A stretch of DNA of 64,000 nucleotides, taken from the NCBI GenBank assembly GCA_016946835.1, contig JACVTC010000052.1, forward strand, positions 462,501-526,500, read 5' to 3'. Source of the stretch: Neocallimastix lanati (nom. inval.). Taxonomy: Eukaryota; Neocallimastigomycota; Neocallimastigomycetes; Neocallimastigales; Neocallimastigaceae. Shown piece after piece: positions 38,792 through 50,345 of this stretch. Within the stretch, counting starts at the first letter, position 1; each line of letters opens with the position of its first letter. A model generated the notes under the pieces. That model did not search any database, was not told the origin of the DNA, and saw nothing but the letters and a program-made list of their open reading frames with translations. A program made the translations under genes and the position numbers.

Positions 38792-41700
38792 TTATGAAAT
38801 AAAAATTTTATTTGAAAAATTTAATATTTTCTTTCCATTTAAATCTTTTGTGAATATGTCAGCAAGCATGTTCTGAGAATCAACATATTCCAATTTAATA
38901 ATTTTCTTTTCAATATAATCCTTATTAAAATGATATTTAATATCAATATGTTTTAACTTCGAATTTAATTCCCCATTTTCAATGCTTGTCTTACTTGCTA
39001 AATTGTCCGTGTAAATTGTAATGGTTTTACTAAAATTAAATAGTTCATATAAAATATTTCTTAACCATAAAATAGTTTTCAAACATTCAGCGGTACTAAC
39101 ATATTCTGCTTCTGCAGTAGAAGTGGCAACTGTAGATTGTTTTTTAGAAGACCAAATTAAAGGTGAGTTTCCTAACATAATTATGAAACCAGAAGTAGAT
39201 TTTCTATCTGTTATATCTCCAGCATAATCAGCATCAGAATATCCAGTTATAGTTCCTATCCCATCATAATATAATTTGTAATCTACAGTATTGTTTAAAT
39301 ATTTCATAATATTTGTTACTGCTTTCCAGTCGGATACACAGGGATTTTCAGATTTTCTTGCGGCTTTATGTACGGCATATGTAATATCTGGTCTTGTACA
39401 TTTTGCTAGAAATATTAGAGATCCAATAGCACTTTTATAAATAGTTTTATTAAATGGATCTTTATTTTCAGATATTAAATTATTGCCTGTACATGGCGTA
39501 TTATTTCTTTTTGTATATTTAATGTTAAATTTTTCTAATAATTTTTTAATAAATCCTTTTTGGGAAATAATAAATTTATTTTTAACTTTATCAATTTTTA
39601 TTCCAAGAATGTATTTTATTGGTTCACATTTTGAAATTTTAAATTTTCTTTTAATTTTATTTATAATAGAAAAAATTTCATTATCATAACCCGTAATAAT
39701 CATATCGTCCACATATATGCCTATAATAGCGATTAATACTCCATTTTCTACCTTTTTAAAAATACATTTTTCAGAATTAAGTTGAACAAATCCATTATCA
39801 ATGAGAAATTTTGTAATTTTAATATTCCATTGTTGGCCAGATTGTTTTAGGCCGTATAGTGCTTTATTTAATAACCAAAATCCTTTTTTGTAATTTACAT
39901 CCCCTGGAGGAATGGAAACATAAATATTTTTGTCCAAATCAGCATTAAGGTAGGCGGCTTTAATATCTAATTGTTGGACATTCCATTTAAACTTTGCGGC
40001 AATAAATAGAATTAATTTAATACAATCAATATTTAATGTAGGGGAATATGTAAGGTTGAAATCTATTCCCTCTTTTTGACTAAATCCCCTTGCGACCAGT
40101 CGTGCTTTAAATTTAATTATATTATTATCTTCATCAGTTTTGGTTGTGAATACCCATCTGGTAGAAATCACATTTTTCCCTTTTGGAACGTTTTCAACAT
40201 AAGTCATTATTTTATTACCATATAGGTTGTTAAGTTCATTAACAATGGCTTTCTTCCAATATTCCTTATTTTTACAGGTAATCGCGTCGTTATATGTCAT
40301 AGGAATATTGGTTGATATTGACACTGGGTTCTTAATATATTTATAATTTTTACTTTTTGTAACATGTTTATTATTTTCATGATGATTTTTCTTTATATGA
40401 AATTTATTGTAAATTAAACTTTTATTATGTTTTGTTTGAGGACTATCAGAATTAATTGCATTAGAATTATTATTAAATAAGGTTTGATTTTGTTCAGAAT
40501 AATTTTTATTCAACTTATTATTTAGGGTTAGATTTTGTTCAAAATTATTTTTATTCAACTTATTATTAAATAAGGTTTGATTTTGTTCAAAGTTATTTTT
40601 GTTTAAATTATTATTATTAATTAAGATTTGATTTTGTTCTGGATTGTTTTTATTTAAATTATTATTAAATAAGGTTTGATTTATATTATTATAATTATTT
40701 ATTTTTTGCTCATTTTTTGAAAAATTTTTATTAATAAAAAAATTTTTACTTTGATCAAACTTGAAATTATTATTTTTTGCATAATAATGATCGGTTTTAT
40801 CGTAGTAATTATTATAAAAATTGTTATCTAAATTACCATGTAAATTATGGTTATTAAAAGTTTTTTGGTAGCGCTTTATAGAGTTAGGACTGTAGTAGTC
40901 CGTCTTATATTTATTTTTATTAGAAAATTCAGGATCAATATCCATCTTATTTTCATCGGAATTTCCGTTTAAATTTAATTTTTGAAATAAATTATTAAAG
41001 TCATTTAATTGATAATTAAAATTTTCGTCATTATTATATACTGTACTAATTAAATTACTACTGTTTGTTAATTGAGTATTGTTGATGAAATTAAAATTAA
41101 AGAAGTTGCTGTTGGATAAATCATTTGTTATATTTTCAGAAAGAGAAATATTAGCTGGTTCGTCTTCTATGCATTGAATTTCTCTAACACGGTGCATTTT
41201 GAAATTTTCATAATCCATGATAAGATAACTATAAGACTGTTCATCAAAACCTAGAAATATTCCTTTATTTGCATTGGAGTCAAATTTCCCTTTATCTTGA
41301 GAGTAATCCTTATAATAAGCAATGCAGCCAAATACTTTTATGTATTTTAAATTTACCTTTTTATTGTAAAATATTTCTTCTGGAATTTTATTATCAATAC
41401 CACTATGTGGTACTTTGTTATATATATAATTAGCGTAGATAATGGCAAAATCCCAGAAATTTTCAGATAATTTGCTCCAAAATAATAAGGTTTTAGCGCA
41501 TGAAATAATGGTTTGATTAAACCTTTCAGCCAGTCCATTATTTTCAGGATTATAAGGTGGAGAGTAGATTTTTCTTATTCCATTATTTTTACAAAATTCT
41601 AAAATTTTTCTGTTATTGTATTCTCTACCATTATCTGATTTGAAATATTTAATTTTATTTTCCTTAAAAATGTTATTTAAGAATTTGAACATATTGATGA

Positions 41701-43459
41701 TAATATCAATAGTTTCACTTTTACTTTTTAACAAAAATATCCAGCTCTTTCTGGAGAATTCATCAATAATAGTTAAAATGAATCTTTTTCCCGTAATCGA
41801 TTTATTTATAGGGCCAATAATATCCGAGTGTATAACTTCCAATAATTCGGAGGCCTTAGGAGTTTCACGATTATGAGGACTCCTCTTCATTTTGGCTATC
41901 TTGCAGTCCAAACAGTCGGGTTCACTGACGTCATGATCTTTTAAATATTTTTCCATTTCTTTATTATAAAAATGGCCAAGACGTCTATGCCAAGTCATTT
42001 TGCTATCATTTATGGACATTATTTCATTTTTATCTAACATTTTTACATTGTTTACATGAAGTAAGAATTGATTTGATTTAGTAGAAAAAATATTATGAAT
42101 TATTTTGTTATTTGAGTCCATTAATGTTAACTTTACAATATTTGAATTCTTATTGAGAGGTTCTGTAATAGTTTTTATACCTATTTTGGCTAATTCAATT
42201 GCACTGATTATATTTCTTGTTACATCTGGAGAATATAACACACGTTTTAATTTAATTTTCGTATCATTTATTTGAAATTCATATTCTCCAAAACCATCGT
42301 AGCTAAACTTCGAACCATTTGCGCATAAAAGTTCGTTGGGACTTTTTGTATAATTAGTCAATAAGTTTTTATTATTAGTGATATGTTCACATGCTCCACA
42401 ATCATATAACCACTCTGTTGTTTCTTCTTTATTATAAATATTAAATAAACCTTTTTCTGTATTGTCGTGTTCTTCAGAATGTTTCATTTCTTCTACTAAG
42501 TTAATATTTCCTTTAGCAAGTTGACATATTTCTTCATAATCAAGAGTGTCAACATAGTTTTCTTCTTCATCCGATTTTTCAATTTGTGCCACCAACCTAT
42601 TTTTATTGAAATTATTATTTCTTTGATGATGATTTTTATTATGGTAGTTCTTTTTGTGTTCTCTATTTTTTGAATTTTGTTTTGTGTATTTTAAATTATA
42701 TCTACATTCTCTGGTAGTATGACCAAAAATTTCGCAAATATGGCAATATCTTTTTTCTTCACAGTTTTTAATATAATTTTTATGTAATCTTTCTTTTAAT
42801 TCATTGTTATATTTGCTATTTTTTCTTGACTTTTCAACTATATCTATTTCCATTGGATCGTCTTGATAGTAATAATTGTAATCTTCTCCTCCCTCAAGAT
42901 AAGCTATCATATTTAATTTTTTGTTTATCTTATTGTACAGTTCCTGTGGTTTCGTATCTTCATCAATGTCCAAGTAATTTCTAAAGTTTTTGGGCATTGA
43001 ATCGTACATAAATTTTAATTTTTCTCTATCAGATATAACTTGTTTCTTTCCTTCTAAAGTTTCAAATATACTAAACATTTCATCAAGTACATAAGTAATT
43101 TCTTCAGTATTTTTGGCCTTCAGATTATTGAGCTTTCTAATCCAATATCTGATGTCTGTTTCGCCTCCTCCATATTTCTTTCTTAACTTTTGCATGATTT
43201 GGAAAGGAGATTTAATGTTTATGAAATCATGCAAGATTTCATCATCAATAGCATTGATTAAAATTTCCCTAACGGTAGCATTGTTCTTCTTTACTTCGTT
43301 TAATTTTTCTTTATCGCCTTTGGCTTTATCCTTGGTGTCTTTGTACACGTCGCTTTCTAAATATTTTTCAAGAGCCAATTTTTCTACAGCTGTTGTTACT
43401 CTGAATTCCCAAACTTGGAAGTTTTTTCCATTGAAAGGTTTGATGTTTTCTTGAGACAT
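38792..43459 (-). CDS. Copia gag-pol polyprotein (1555 aa)
   Basis: One frame carries all copia modules in order. Gag starts MSQENIKPFNGKNFQVWEF (UBN2-type). A CCHC zinc knuckle CHICEIFGHTTREC lies near residue 240. The protease site reads WLYDCGACEHI near residue 350, so DCG replaces the usual D-S/T-G. The integrase zinc finger (WHRRLGHF...CLDCK) is at about 488-525 and its D,D,E core is at about 543 (HSD), 608 (SDNG) and 644 (GLAERFN). A linker near 920-1015 contains about four copies of an N-rich unit (LNKNNFEQNQTLFNN). Reverse transcriptase spans roughly 1070-1300 with LDIKAAYLNA and YVDD near 1249. RNase H is at about 1411-1530 (YSDADYAGD, TSTAEAEY, HIDIKYHF). Gag and pol share one frame, so no frameshift is needed; the ATG lies 28 bases inside the PBS. 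Confidence 0.95.
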   Translation of the reverse strand: MSQENIKPFNGKNFQVWEFRVTTAVEKLALEKYLESDVYKDTKDKAKGDKEKLNEVKKNNATVREILINAIDDEILHDFINIKSPFQIMQKLRKKYGGGETDIRYWIRKLNNLKAKNTEEITYVLDEMFSIFETLEGKKQVISDREKLKFMYDSMPKNFRNYLDIDEDTKPQELYNKINKKLNMIAYLEGGEDYNYYYQDDPMEIDIVEKSRKNSKYNNELKERLHKNYIKNCEEKRYCHICEIFGHTTRECRYNLKYTKQNSKNREHKKNYHNKNHHQRNNNFNKNRLVAQIEKSDEEENYVDTLDYEEICQLAKGNINLVEEMKHSEEHDNTEKGLFNIYNKEETTEWLYDCGACEHITNNKNLLTNYTKSPNELLCANGSKFSYDGFGEYEFQINDTKIKLKRVLYSPDVTRNIISAIELAKIGIKTITEPLNKNSNIVKLTLMDSNNKIIHNIFSTKSNQFLLHVNNVKMLDKNEIMSINDSKMTWHRRLGHFYNKEMEKYLKDHDVSEPDCLDCKIAKMKRSPHNRETPKASELLEVIHSDIIGPINKSITGKRFILTIIDEFSRKSWIFLLKSKSETIDIIINMFKFLNNIFKENKIKYFKSDNGREYNNRKILEFCKNNGIRKIYSPPYNPENNGLAERFNQTIISCAKTLLFWSKLSENFWDFAIIYANYIYNKVPHSGIDNKIPEEIFYNKKVNLKYIKVFGCIAYYKDYSQDKGKFDSNANKGIFLGFDEQSYSYLIMDYENFKMHRVREIQCIEDEPANISLSENITNDLSNSNFFNFNFINNTQLTNSSNLISTVYNNDENFNYQLNDFNNLFQKLNLNGNSDENKMDIDPEFSNKNKYKTDYYSPNSIKRYQKTFNNHNLHGNLDNNFYNNYYDKTDHYYAKNNNFKFDQSKNFFINKNFSKNEQKINNYNNINQTLFNNNLNKNNPEQNQILINNNNLNKNNFEQNQTLFNNKLNKNNFEQNLTLNNKLNKNYSEQNQTLFNNNSNAINSDSPQTKHNKSLIYNKFHIKKNHHENNKHVTKSKNYKYIKNPVSISTNIPMTYNDAITCKNKEYWKKAIVNELNNLYGNKIMTYVENVPKGKNVISTRWVFTTKTDEDNNIIKFKARLVARGFSQKEGIDFNLTYSPTLNIDCIKLILFIAAKFKWNVQQLDIKAAYLNADLDKNIYVSIPPGDVNYKKGFWLLNKALYGLKQSGQQWNIKITKFLIDNGFVQLNSEKCIFKKVENGVLIAIIGIYVDDMIITGYDNEIFSIINKIKRKFKISKCEPIKYILGIKIDKVKNKFIISQKGFIKKLLEKFNIKYTKRNNTPCTGNNLISENKDPFNKTIYKSAIGSLIFLAKCTRPDITYAVHKAARKSENPCVSDWKAVTNIMKYLNNTVDYKLYYDGIGTITGYSDADYAGDITDRKSTSGFIIMLGNSPLIWSSKKQSTVATSTAEAEYVSTAECLKTILWLRNILYELFNFSKTITIYTDNLASKTSIENGELNSKLKHIDIKYHFNKDYIEKKIIKLEYVDSQNMLADIFTKDLNGKKILNFSNKIFIS

Positions 43460-43487
43460 GTCGATAGTTAGTTTAAAAGCTTTAAAA

Positions 43488-43501
43488 TGAGACTCTTAAT
43501 C
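43488..43501 (-). promoter_or_regulatory. Primer-binding site, GATTAAGAGTCTCA
   Basis: Immediately inside the 5' LTR. The plus strand shown reads TGAGACTCTTAATC, identical to the anticodon arm of tRNA-Lys(CUU) as known in animals, ending at about tRNA position 40. This fits priming by a 5' tRNA half, as known for Drosophila copia with initiator tRNA-Met. Confidence 0.75.
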
Positions 43502-43745
43502 TAATAAAAGTTTGTTTTATTATTTAATTATTTATTTATTTTATTTATTTATTTATAAGATTTTATAAATAGGTAATTACGAATGTTTAACTTTGTTATT
43601 TTACATGTATTTATATCTTTTGTGGCTTGATTCTAGACTTAATACTTAATTTAATGTTATATTAAATTTAACTATTTTATATTACATTTATATCTATTAG
43701 TTTATATTTAATTTATTATTATTAAAGTAAACTTAAATCTTAATA
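43502..43745 (-). repeat. 5' LTR of the copia element, 244 bp
   Basis: Counterpart of 38526-38769. It carries the promoter and polyadenylation signals by family rule; no TATA choice can be made in such AT-rich sequence. Confidence 0.9.
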
Positions 43746-44872
<1,127 letters not shown>

Positions 44873-46500
44873 TTAATGATATATAATATAATCCTTAATA
44901 TTATTGCTAAAGTAATGGCCTAAACGAGCATGCCATAAATTAGTATCAATATTGTTTACGTAATTTTTAGTGATTATATTATTAGTAGGAACTGTATCAA
45001 ATGAGAACAAGTTTTCTTCATTAGCAACGATATTTGTAATGAGATTATTATTTTTATATATTCTTAAATGATCTTTATTATTTACGCGTTTCATAATAAT
45101 ATTACATGCATTTTCAAGAATGGAATGAGTAGAAATTAAATTGTTTTGAATGTTTGACGCGTAATAAACGTTTGATAATACGAAATTGTTGTTTTTAAAT
45201 TTTCCTTTATAAGTACTTACATTTTTAACTTTATCTAAATTACCATTTGGATAAATAATATTTTTATTATTTATTTTACTTAAATTATTTAAATTGTTTT
45301 TATTATTAGTTATATTAATGCCCGTACCACTATCAATAATCCAATAAGTAGAATTAATATAATTTTTTATTGTTGTATTACTACAATTTTGAATGACTGA
45401 AATATTTCCTGTAAAATTAATATATACTTCATCTTCATCTTCATAATTATTTTCAGAAATAATATTATTGTTGTTTTTATTATCTTCATTTTCATTATTA
45501 TCTATAATATTACTGGAGTGATAATTATTTTTATGATATCTTTTAGAAGAATTTTTATTCTTTTTGCTGAAAAATTTATAATTTTTATTATTATTAATAT
45601 CTGATTTATTTCTTTCTTTAATTAAAAGATTATATTTGTAGTGATCAGTAGAATGACCTTTAGTTCTATAAATGTGACAATAATAGTCTTTATGAAATTT
45701 ATTATTAAAATTCTTATTATAATTTTTATTATTATTGTTGTTTTCATTTATATTTATATTATTGACATTTATGTCGTTCATGATAGTACTCTTTGATCTT
45801 AAAAATTACAGCTTTTTCAAAGAAATCATACCTTTTATTTAATTCTTTTATAAGTTCATCAAAAGTTTTTAAATTGATAAATTGGTGGTGAGTTTATACC
45901 AAATTTTATCCAATTCATTTACAGCTTTTTTTCTTTGTCTAAAGATACTCTTTTTAATTTGTTACATTCATTTTTATGTTGCTCAAAGAGATCATTTAAG
46001 TTATTAACATATTGAATATAATCATTATTAATTAATTTAAGATTGATAATTTTTTTATTCATATATTCAAGAATATTTAATAATGTTTGACAAGATTGAT
46101 AGTAACGTCTCTTTAATCTATCAATCATTCTATAAGCAGTTTTGCATCCTCGAAGATATTCTTTATTAGATTTTTCTAAACTGTTTTATTAGAATAGATT
46201 GAGCAGCATTTTCCGATTTTATTTGACTTCTGTTCATCTTTGAAAATTGATTTTCATTCTCAATATAGGAATCTAAATCATTGAGAATTAGATGTCTTTT
46301 TAAAGGCTCATACCAATCTAAGAAATTTTCTTTATTTAATATGAAATCTATAATTTCAAAATCGGATTTCTTTATATTTCCATAATATTTATTAATGATA
46401 ATTCTTTTATCATTAGATTCATCCTCTTCATAAAAAGAGATCGATTCATTGTCCTTATTATCAGTTTGGAGTCGATGAACTCGAACTCTCTTCAATAAGA
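44873..46500 (-). mobile_element. Truncated copia remnant: gag, zinc knuckle, protease, pre-integrase
   Basis: Three minus-strand gag frames (46495-46166, 46128-45919 and 45781-44873) are separated by frame changes. The last and longest (302 codons) has a degenerate zinc knuckle (CHIYRTKGHSTDHY, where the second and last Cys are replaced), a protease site WIIDSGTGINIT with the normal DSG, and the start of the integrase zinc finger (LWHARLGHYFSNN), then a stop. No integrase core, RT or RNase H follows, so the 3' half is deleted. It is closely related to the decayed element at 31005-33790 (for example 45366-45460 against 33250-33345). Confidence 0.8.
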
Positions 46501-46542
46501 TTAGTATTGATATTTTTTCTTTTAACCATTCTTTGAAGCATT

Positions 46543-46544
<2 letters not shown>

Positions 46545-46599
<55 letters not shown>
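46545..46599. repeat. Poly-A tract in the gag leader
   Basis: About 55 consecutive A bases followed by (TA)n, between the first gag frame and the primer-binding site of the truncated element. Confidence 0.9.
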
Positions 46600-46614
<15 letters not shown>

Positions 46615-46685
46615 TATTTTAAAATGATTAGAATCATTAAAACGTTTTAAAAAAAATTAAAATTAATAATAGGTCTGCTGGTATT

Positions 46686-46699
46686 TGAGACTCCTAATC
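46686..46699 (-). promoter_or_regulatory. Primer-binding site variant, GATTAGGAGTCTCA
   Basis: Differs from the PBS of the intact element by one base (A to G). It abuts a sequence ending CCTTAACA, the expected LTR end. Confidence 0.6.
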
Positions 46700-46937
46700 T
46701 GTTAAGGTGTCAATATAAGATATAATGTATACACTACAAAATGTATTATTATTTAATTAAATTTTATTTATTATTTATTAATTTATATGATTTAATAAAA
46801 TATTTAAAAAGACTCAAAATATTAATTTTATAAAATAATTTTCCTTTTATATTTTACTTAACAAATTGTTACATAATCAAATATTATAAATATTTAAAAT
46901 ACTTTAATGTACAAAAGTTTAAATATTATGTTGAACA
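46700..46937 (-). repeat. Probable 5' LTR of the truncated copia element
   Basis: Placed by the PBS at one end and by the matching termini TGTTCAACA... and ...CCTTAACA on the minus strand. No second copy exists in the window, so the outer boundary is a guess. Confidence 0.4.
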
Positions 46938-47069
46938 TTAACATATACATATATATAAATATATATATATATATTAAAATTCATTAAAATTTAAAAAAAT
47001 TCAAATTAAATTGAAATAATCATATGAATAATTATTTTAAGAATAAATAAGTTATTTTTAAGTTATTTT

Positions 47070-47117
<48 letters not shown>

Positions 47118-47975
47118 TTTCATATTTAAATAAAATAAATAAAATAATCATGATAATTATAAACTTTTAAAAAAAAATATTACTATAGAATTATATTATA
47201 TATTGTATTGTATCTTTTTAAAATATCTATTTTAACTTTAAAAAACATGCCTAAGAAAAAAATAGTAATAAAACAAAAAAATAGATGTATAATCTTATAA
47301 TATATGTTTAAATAAAATTTAATTCTATATTATCAATTTAAAAATCTCAACAAAATTTTATTATAAATAAATTTATCTAACAGTTTTCTTATTTGTAACA
47401 TTATAATTTTTAACTAATTTTTAACTCTTTTAGATCTTTGGTATAAATATTAAATTTTTTTTTTTAAAAAAAAAATAAAATAATTAAATATTTTCAGTTA
47501 AATCATTTTTTTTTTTTTTTTTTTAATTTTTTATTTTATTTTTATTTTTATTTTTATATTTATTTTTATTTTTATTTTTATTTTTGCTTAGAGTGGATTA
47601 TTATTATTTTTTTTCTTGGTATTATTATTAATCCATCAAATCTTTATGTTTAATTAATTTTATTATTTATCTATTTTTTATTTTATTCATACATTTATTT
47701 ATTTTTATTTATTTTTTTTATTTCTTATTCATTTATTTTAATATTTTTCATTCATTCATTTATTTATTTATGTCAATAAGCCACAATTAGAAATAAAATT
47801 TTGATGAAATGAATGAGATTTCGTAGTTAATAAATAATTAAATAATTATATCAGTAATAATTTATGTAATTAGTAATAGGTATAATCACATGATTCACCA
47901 GCACAAACTCTTTTTTATTATAATAATATAATTAAATACAACTCAAAATTTAACAATTACTAATTATTTCAATTT

Positions 47976-48010
<35 letters not shown>

Positions 48011-48292
48011 CAATTTTTTAATATATTCTTTTTTTATTTTTCATTTTTAAAAAAGTAGAAATATAATAAAATTAAAAAGTCGTTCTTAAAAATAAACACA
48101 TTTTCGTATATATTTGAATAATAATAGTTAAAAAATATATATATATAAATATAAACATATAAATATATAATTTTTTTTTTATTTTTATTCATTTTTTTTT
48201 TATTTTAAACTTCACAATTTTGAAATTTCAATTCTAATTTTTATATTTCAAAAAAAAAAAAAAAAAAAAAAAAAACTAGATTTATTCATTAA
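46938..48292. other. AT-rich upstream region of ankyrin gene
   Basis: Poly-A (47075-47114), poly-T (47979-48010) and ATTTTT runs. No gene or RNA seen. Confidence 0.55.
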
Positions 48293-49267
48293 ATGAGTAA
48301 TTTTCAAATTGATGGCTATATCAATGCCATTGACTCATACAATTTAAATGAAATAAAGTTTTTACTAAATAATAACAATACTAATTTCAATAGTAATGAC
48401 GATAGTGATAGCAATATACACAACAAGGATATTGTTTTTGAAATATATAAAAAGGGTTTACTTACGCCAGAAAGACTACAATTCATCGTTAAAAATGATT
48501 ACAGGTACTTTAAGGTGTCGTCAGCGCTCATAAAACAATTAATTAAAGATAATAGTTTGGATCTCTTCGATATTATTATTAGTAATTTCAGGTACTATGA
48601 CAATGAATTTATTTTAAAACTACTTTTATTAAACTATAAAAATAGGATGCCCTTATCTACTTCCGAACTTAGGAAAAACGTTGAGCATTACACCTTAACC
48701 ACCCAAAGCAATCAAAAAGGCATTACTTACTATTACAAACGCTCCAGTTTTGACTATTTAATTAATGCTTGTAACCATGGTAACTTCCTTTTAGTTAAAT
48801 ATCTAATTAATCATGGTGTCGAAGTTCATAAGCAAGATATATGGGGCGACACCCCTTTGTTTTATGCTTGTACCAGCGGTAATATTAATTTAGTCAAATA
48901 TTTGGTGGAAGAAAAGGGTGCAGATGTTCATAAGGAATCTGCTGGTTGTAGAACCCCTTTGTTTAGGGCTTGTTACAGTGGTAATGAACGTTTAGTAAAA
49001 TATTTAGTGGAAGAAAAGGGTGCAGATGTATTTAAAGAGAATGTTCGTGGGGAAACACCATTATTTAGGGCGTGTGAAAGTGGTTGTGAGTCATTAGTTC
49101 GATATTTAGTAGAGGAAAAGGGTACCGATGTACATAAAGAGGACAAATTCGGCAAAACGCCTTTATTTTGGGCTCGTGAAAGTGGCAATAAAAATTTAGT
49201 TAAATATCTCATAGAGGAAAAGGGCGCCACTATTAAAAATAGAAAAAGTCGAAGTCGTTGGTCATGA
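48293..49267 (+). CDS. Ankyrin-repeat protein, single exon (324 aa)
   Basis: ATG to TGA without introns. The N-terminal half (1-150) is a divergent helical region (YKKGLLTPERLQFIVKNDYRYFKV). From about residue 155, five ankyrin units follow with an almost constant 34-residue repeat ending EEKGADVHKE, for example TPLFRACESGCESLVRYLVE. The near-identity of successive units at DNA level (48900-49230) indicates recent internal duplication. There is no signal peptide, so it is probably cytosolic. Role: protein-binding scaffold by family; partner unknown. Related remnants lie downstream at 49900-50340 and 55640-56040. Confidence 0.9.
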   Translation: MSNFQIDGYINAIDSYNLNEIKFLLNNNNTNFNSNDDSDSNIHNKDIVFEIYKKGLLTPERLQFIVKNDYRYFKVSSALIKQLIKDNSLDLFDIIISNFRYYDNEFILKLLLLNYKNRMPLSTSELRKNVEHYTLTTQSNQKGITYYYKRSSFDYLINACNHGNFLLVKYLINHGVEVHKQDIWGDTPLFYACTSGNINLVKYLVEEKGADVHKESAGCRTPLFRACYSGNERLVKYLVEEKGADVFKENVRGETPLFRACESGCESLVRYLVEEKGTDVHKEDKFGKTPLFWARESGNKNLVKYLIEEKGATIKNRKSRSRWS

Positions 49268-49319
49268 AGATAAAACCAATATTTTTACCACCTATATCTA
49301 ATATTTAATTAGCCTGTGA

Positions 49320-49351
<32 letters not shown>

Positions 49352-49850
49352 GGGGGGGGAGGAGGAATTGGAATTTTTTATTATATTGAGAAAATTGAAC
49401 ATTTACTGGAAATATTTAAGAGAAAATAAAAAAAAATATTAAATGAATGTAAAAGGTGTAGTTTTATAAGGAAGTGATAATTAAGTAGAATATTATAATA
49501 ATAATAATAATATTTTTTTATTTATTTATTAATTTATTTTTACCTTTTTACCATTTATAAAAAGTTATCATCAAGCTTATTATTTTATTGTTATTATTTG
49601 TTAATTGTATTCATAAATTATAATAATAAATAAATAAATAATTAATTACTACATAAATATAGAAATTAGTATACAGATGAATAAATAAATTCACATATAT
49701 TAATATATAAATAAAATAATGAAATATTAGTATTTTTTTTAATTATAAATCCATTTTAATATAAATAAAAAAATAAAAAAAAAAAAAGGAAAAATTGAGA
49801 GAAACGTTTATAATATATATATATTAAAAAATTAAAAATAAAATTATAAA
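49268..49850. other. Spacer downstream of the ankyrin gene
   Basis: Poly-T (49322-49351) then a G-rich run (GGGGGGGGAGGAGG, 49352-49365), then AT-rich sequence. No gene seen. Confidence 0.55.
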
Positions 49851-50345
49851 AATGGAAAATCACACTTATGTCTCCATCATTTTAATATATTCTTTTTTAA
49901 ACAGTCATTGATAATAATGATATTAATGAAATAAAGTATTAAAGCATAAAGAAAATATAGAATAAAAATATTATTTTAGAGATATATAATAAGAATTTGT
50001 ATACTCCTCAACGAATGGAAGTTTTTATCATTAATAATTTTTTTCTCCTTAATAATAATAATAGTAAAAAAAAAAAAAAAAAGTTAATACACATAGAAAT
50101 TATGACCTATAAGATATTGTTTTTAATCATATAATACTTATACCTTTTTTTTTTTTTTTTTTTTTGAATAATGAAATGATATTAATATTGTTCATAAAAT
50201 ATAAAGAATGAAACACAAATACTGTTTTTAACCAATTAATTTTTAATAAAAAAAAAATAAAAATAAAATAAAATAAAATTTTAGTTGAACTTGAAGCAGA
50301 TATAATTAAATAAAATAAATATGAGAAATATTCAGAATTATTAAT
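49851..50345 (+). pseudogene. Ankyrin-gene remnant (unit A)
   Basis: The plus strand at 49978-50040 codes EIYNKNLYTPQRMEVFIINN, parallel to EIYKKGLLTPERLQFIVKND of the gene at 48293. Near 50281-50345 a piece resembling the end of an ankyrin unit (VELEADIIK, then stop) is found almost verbatim again at 55993-56045. Multiple stops and indels; no intact frame. Confidence 0.65.

Larger units (their letters stand above)
38526..43745 (-). mobile_element. Complete Ty1/copia LTR retrotransposon, 5.2 kb
   Basis: Two 244-bp LTRs (38526-38769 and 43502-43745) that appear identical bracket one long gag-pol frame. The primer-binding site (43488-43501) abuts the 5' LTR and a polypurine tract (38778-38770, gcgggggag on the minus strand) abuts the 3' LTR. 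Both flanks are ATT repeats, with ATTAT on each side (38521-38525 and 43746-43750) as a possible 5-bp target duplication, though the repeat makes this uninformative. Matching LTRs and the open frame indicate a recent insertion that may still be active. Confidence 0.93.
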
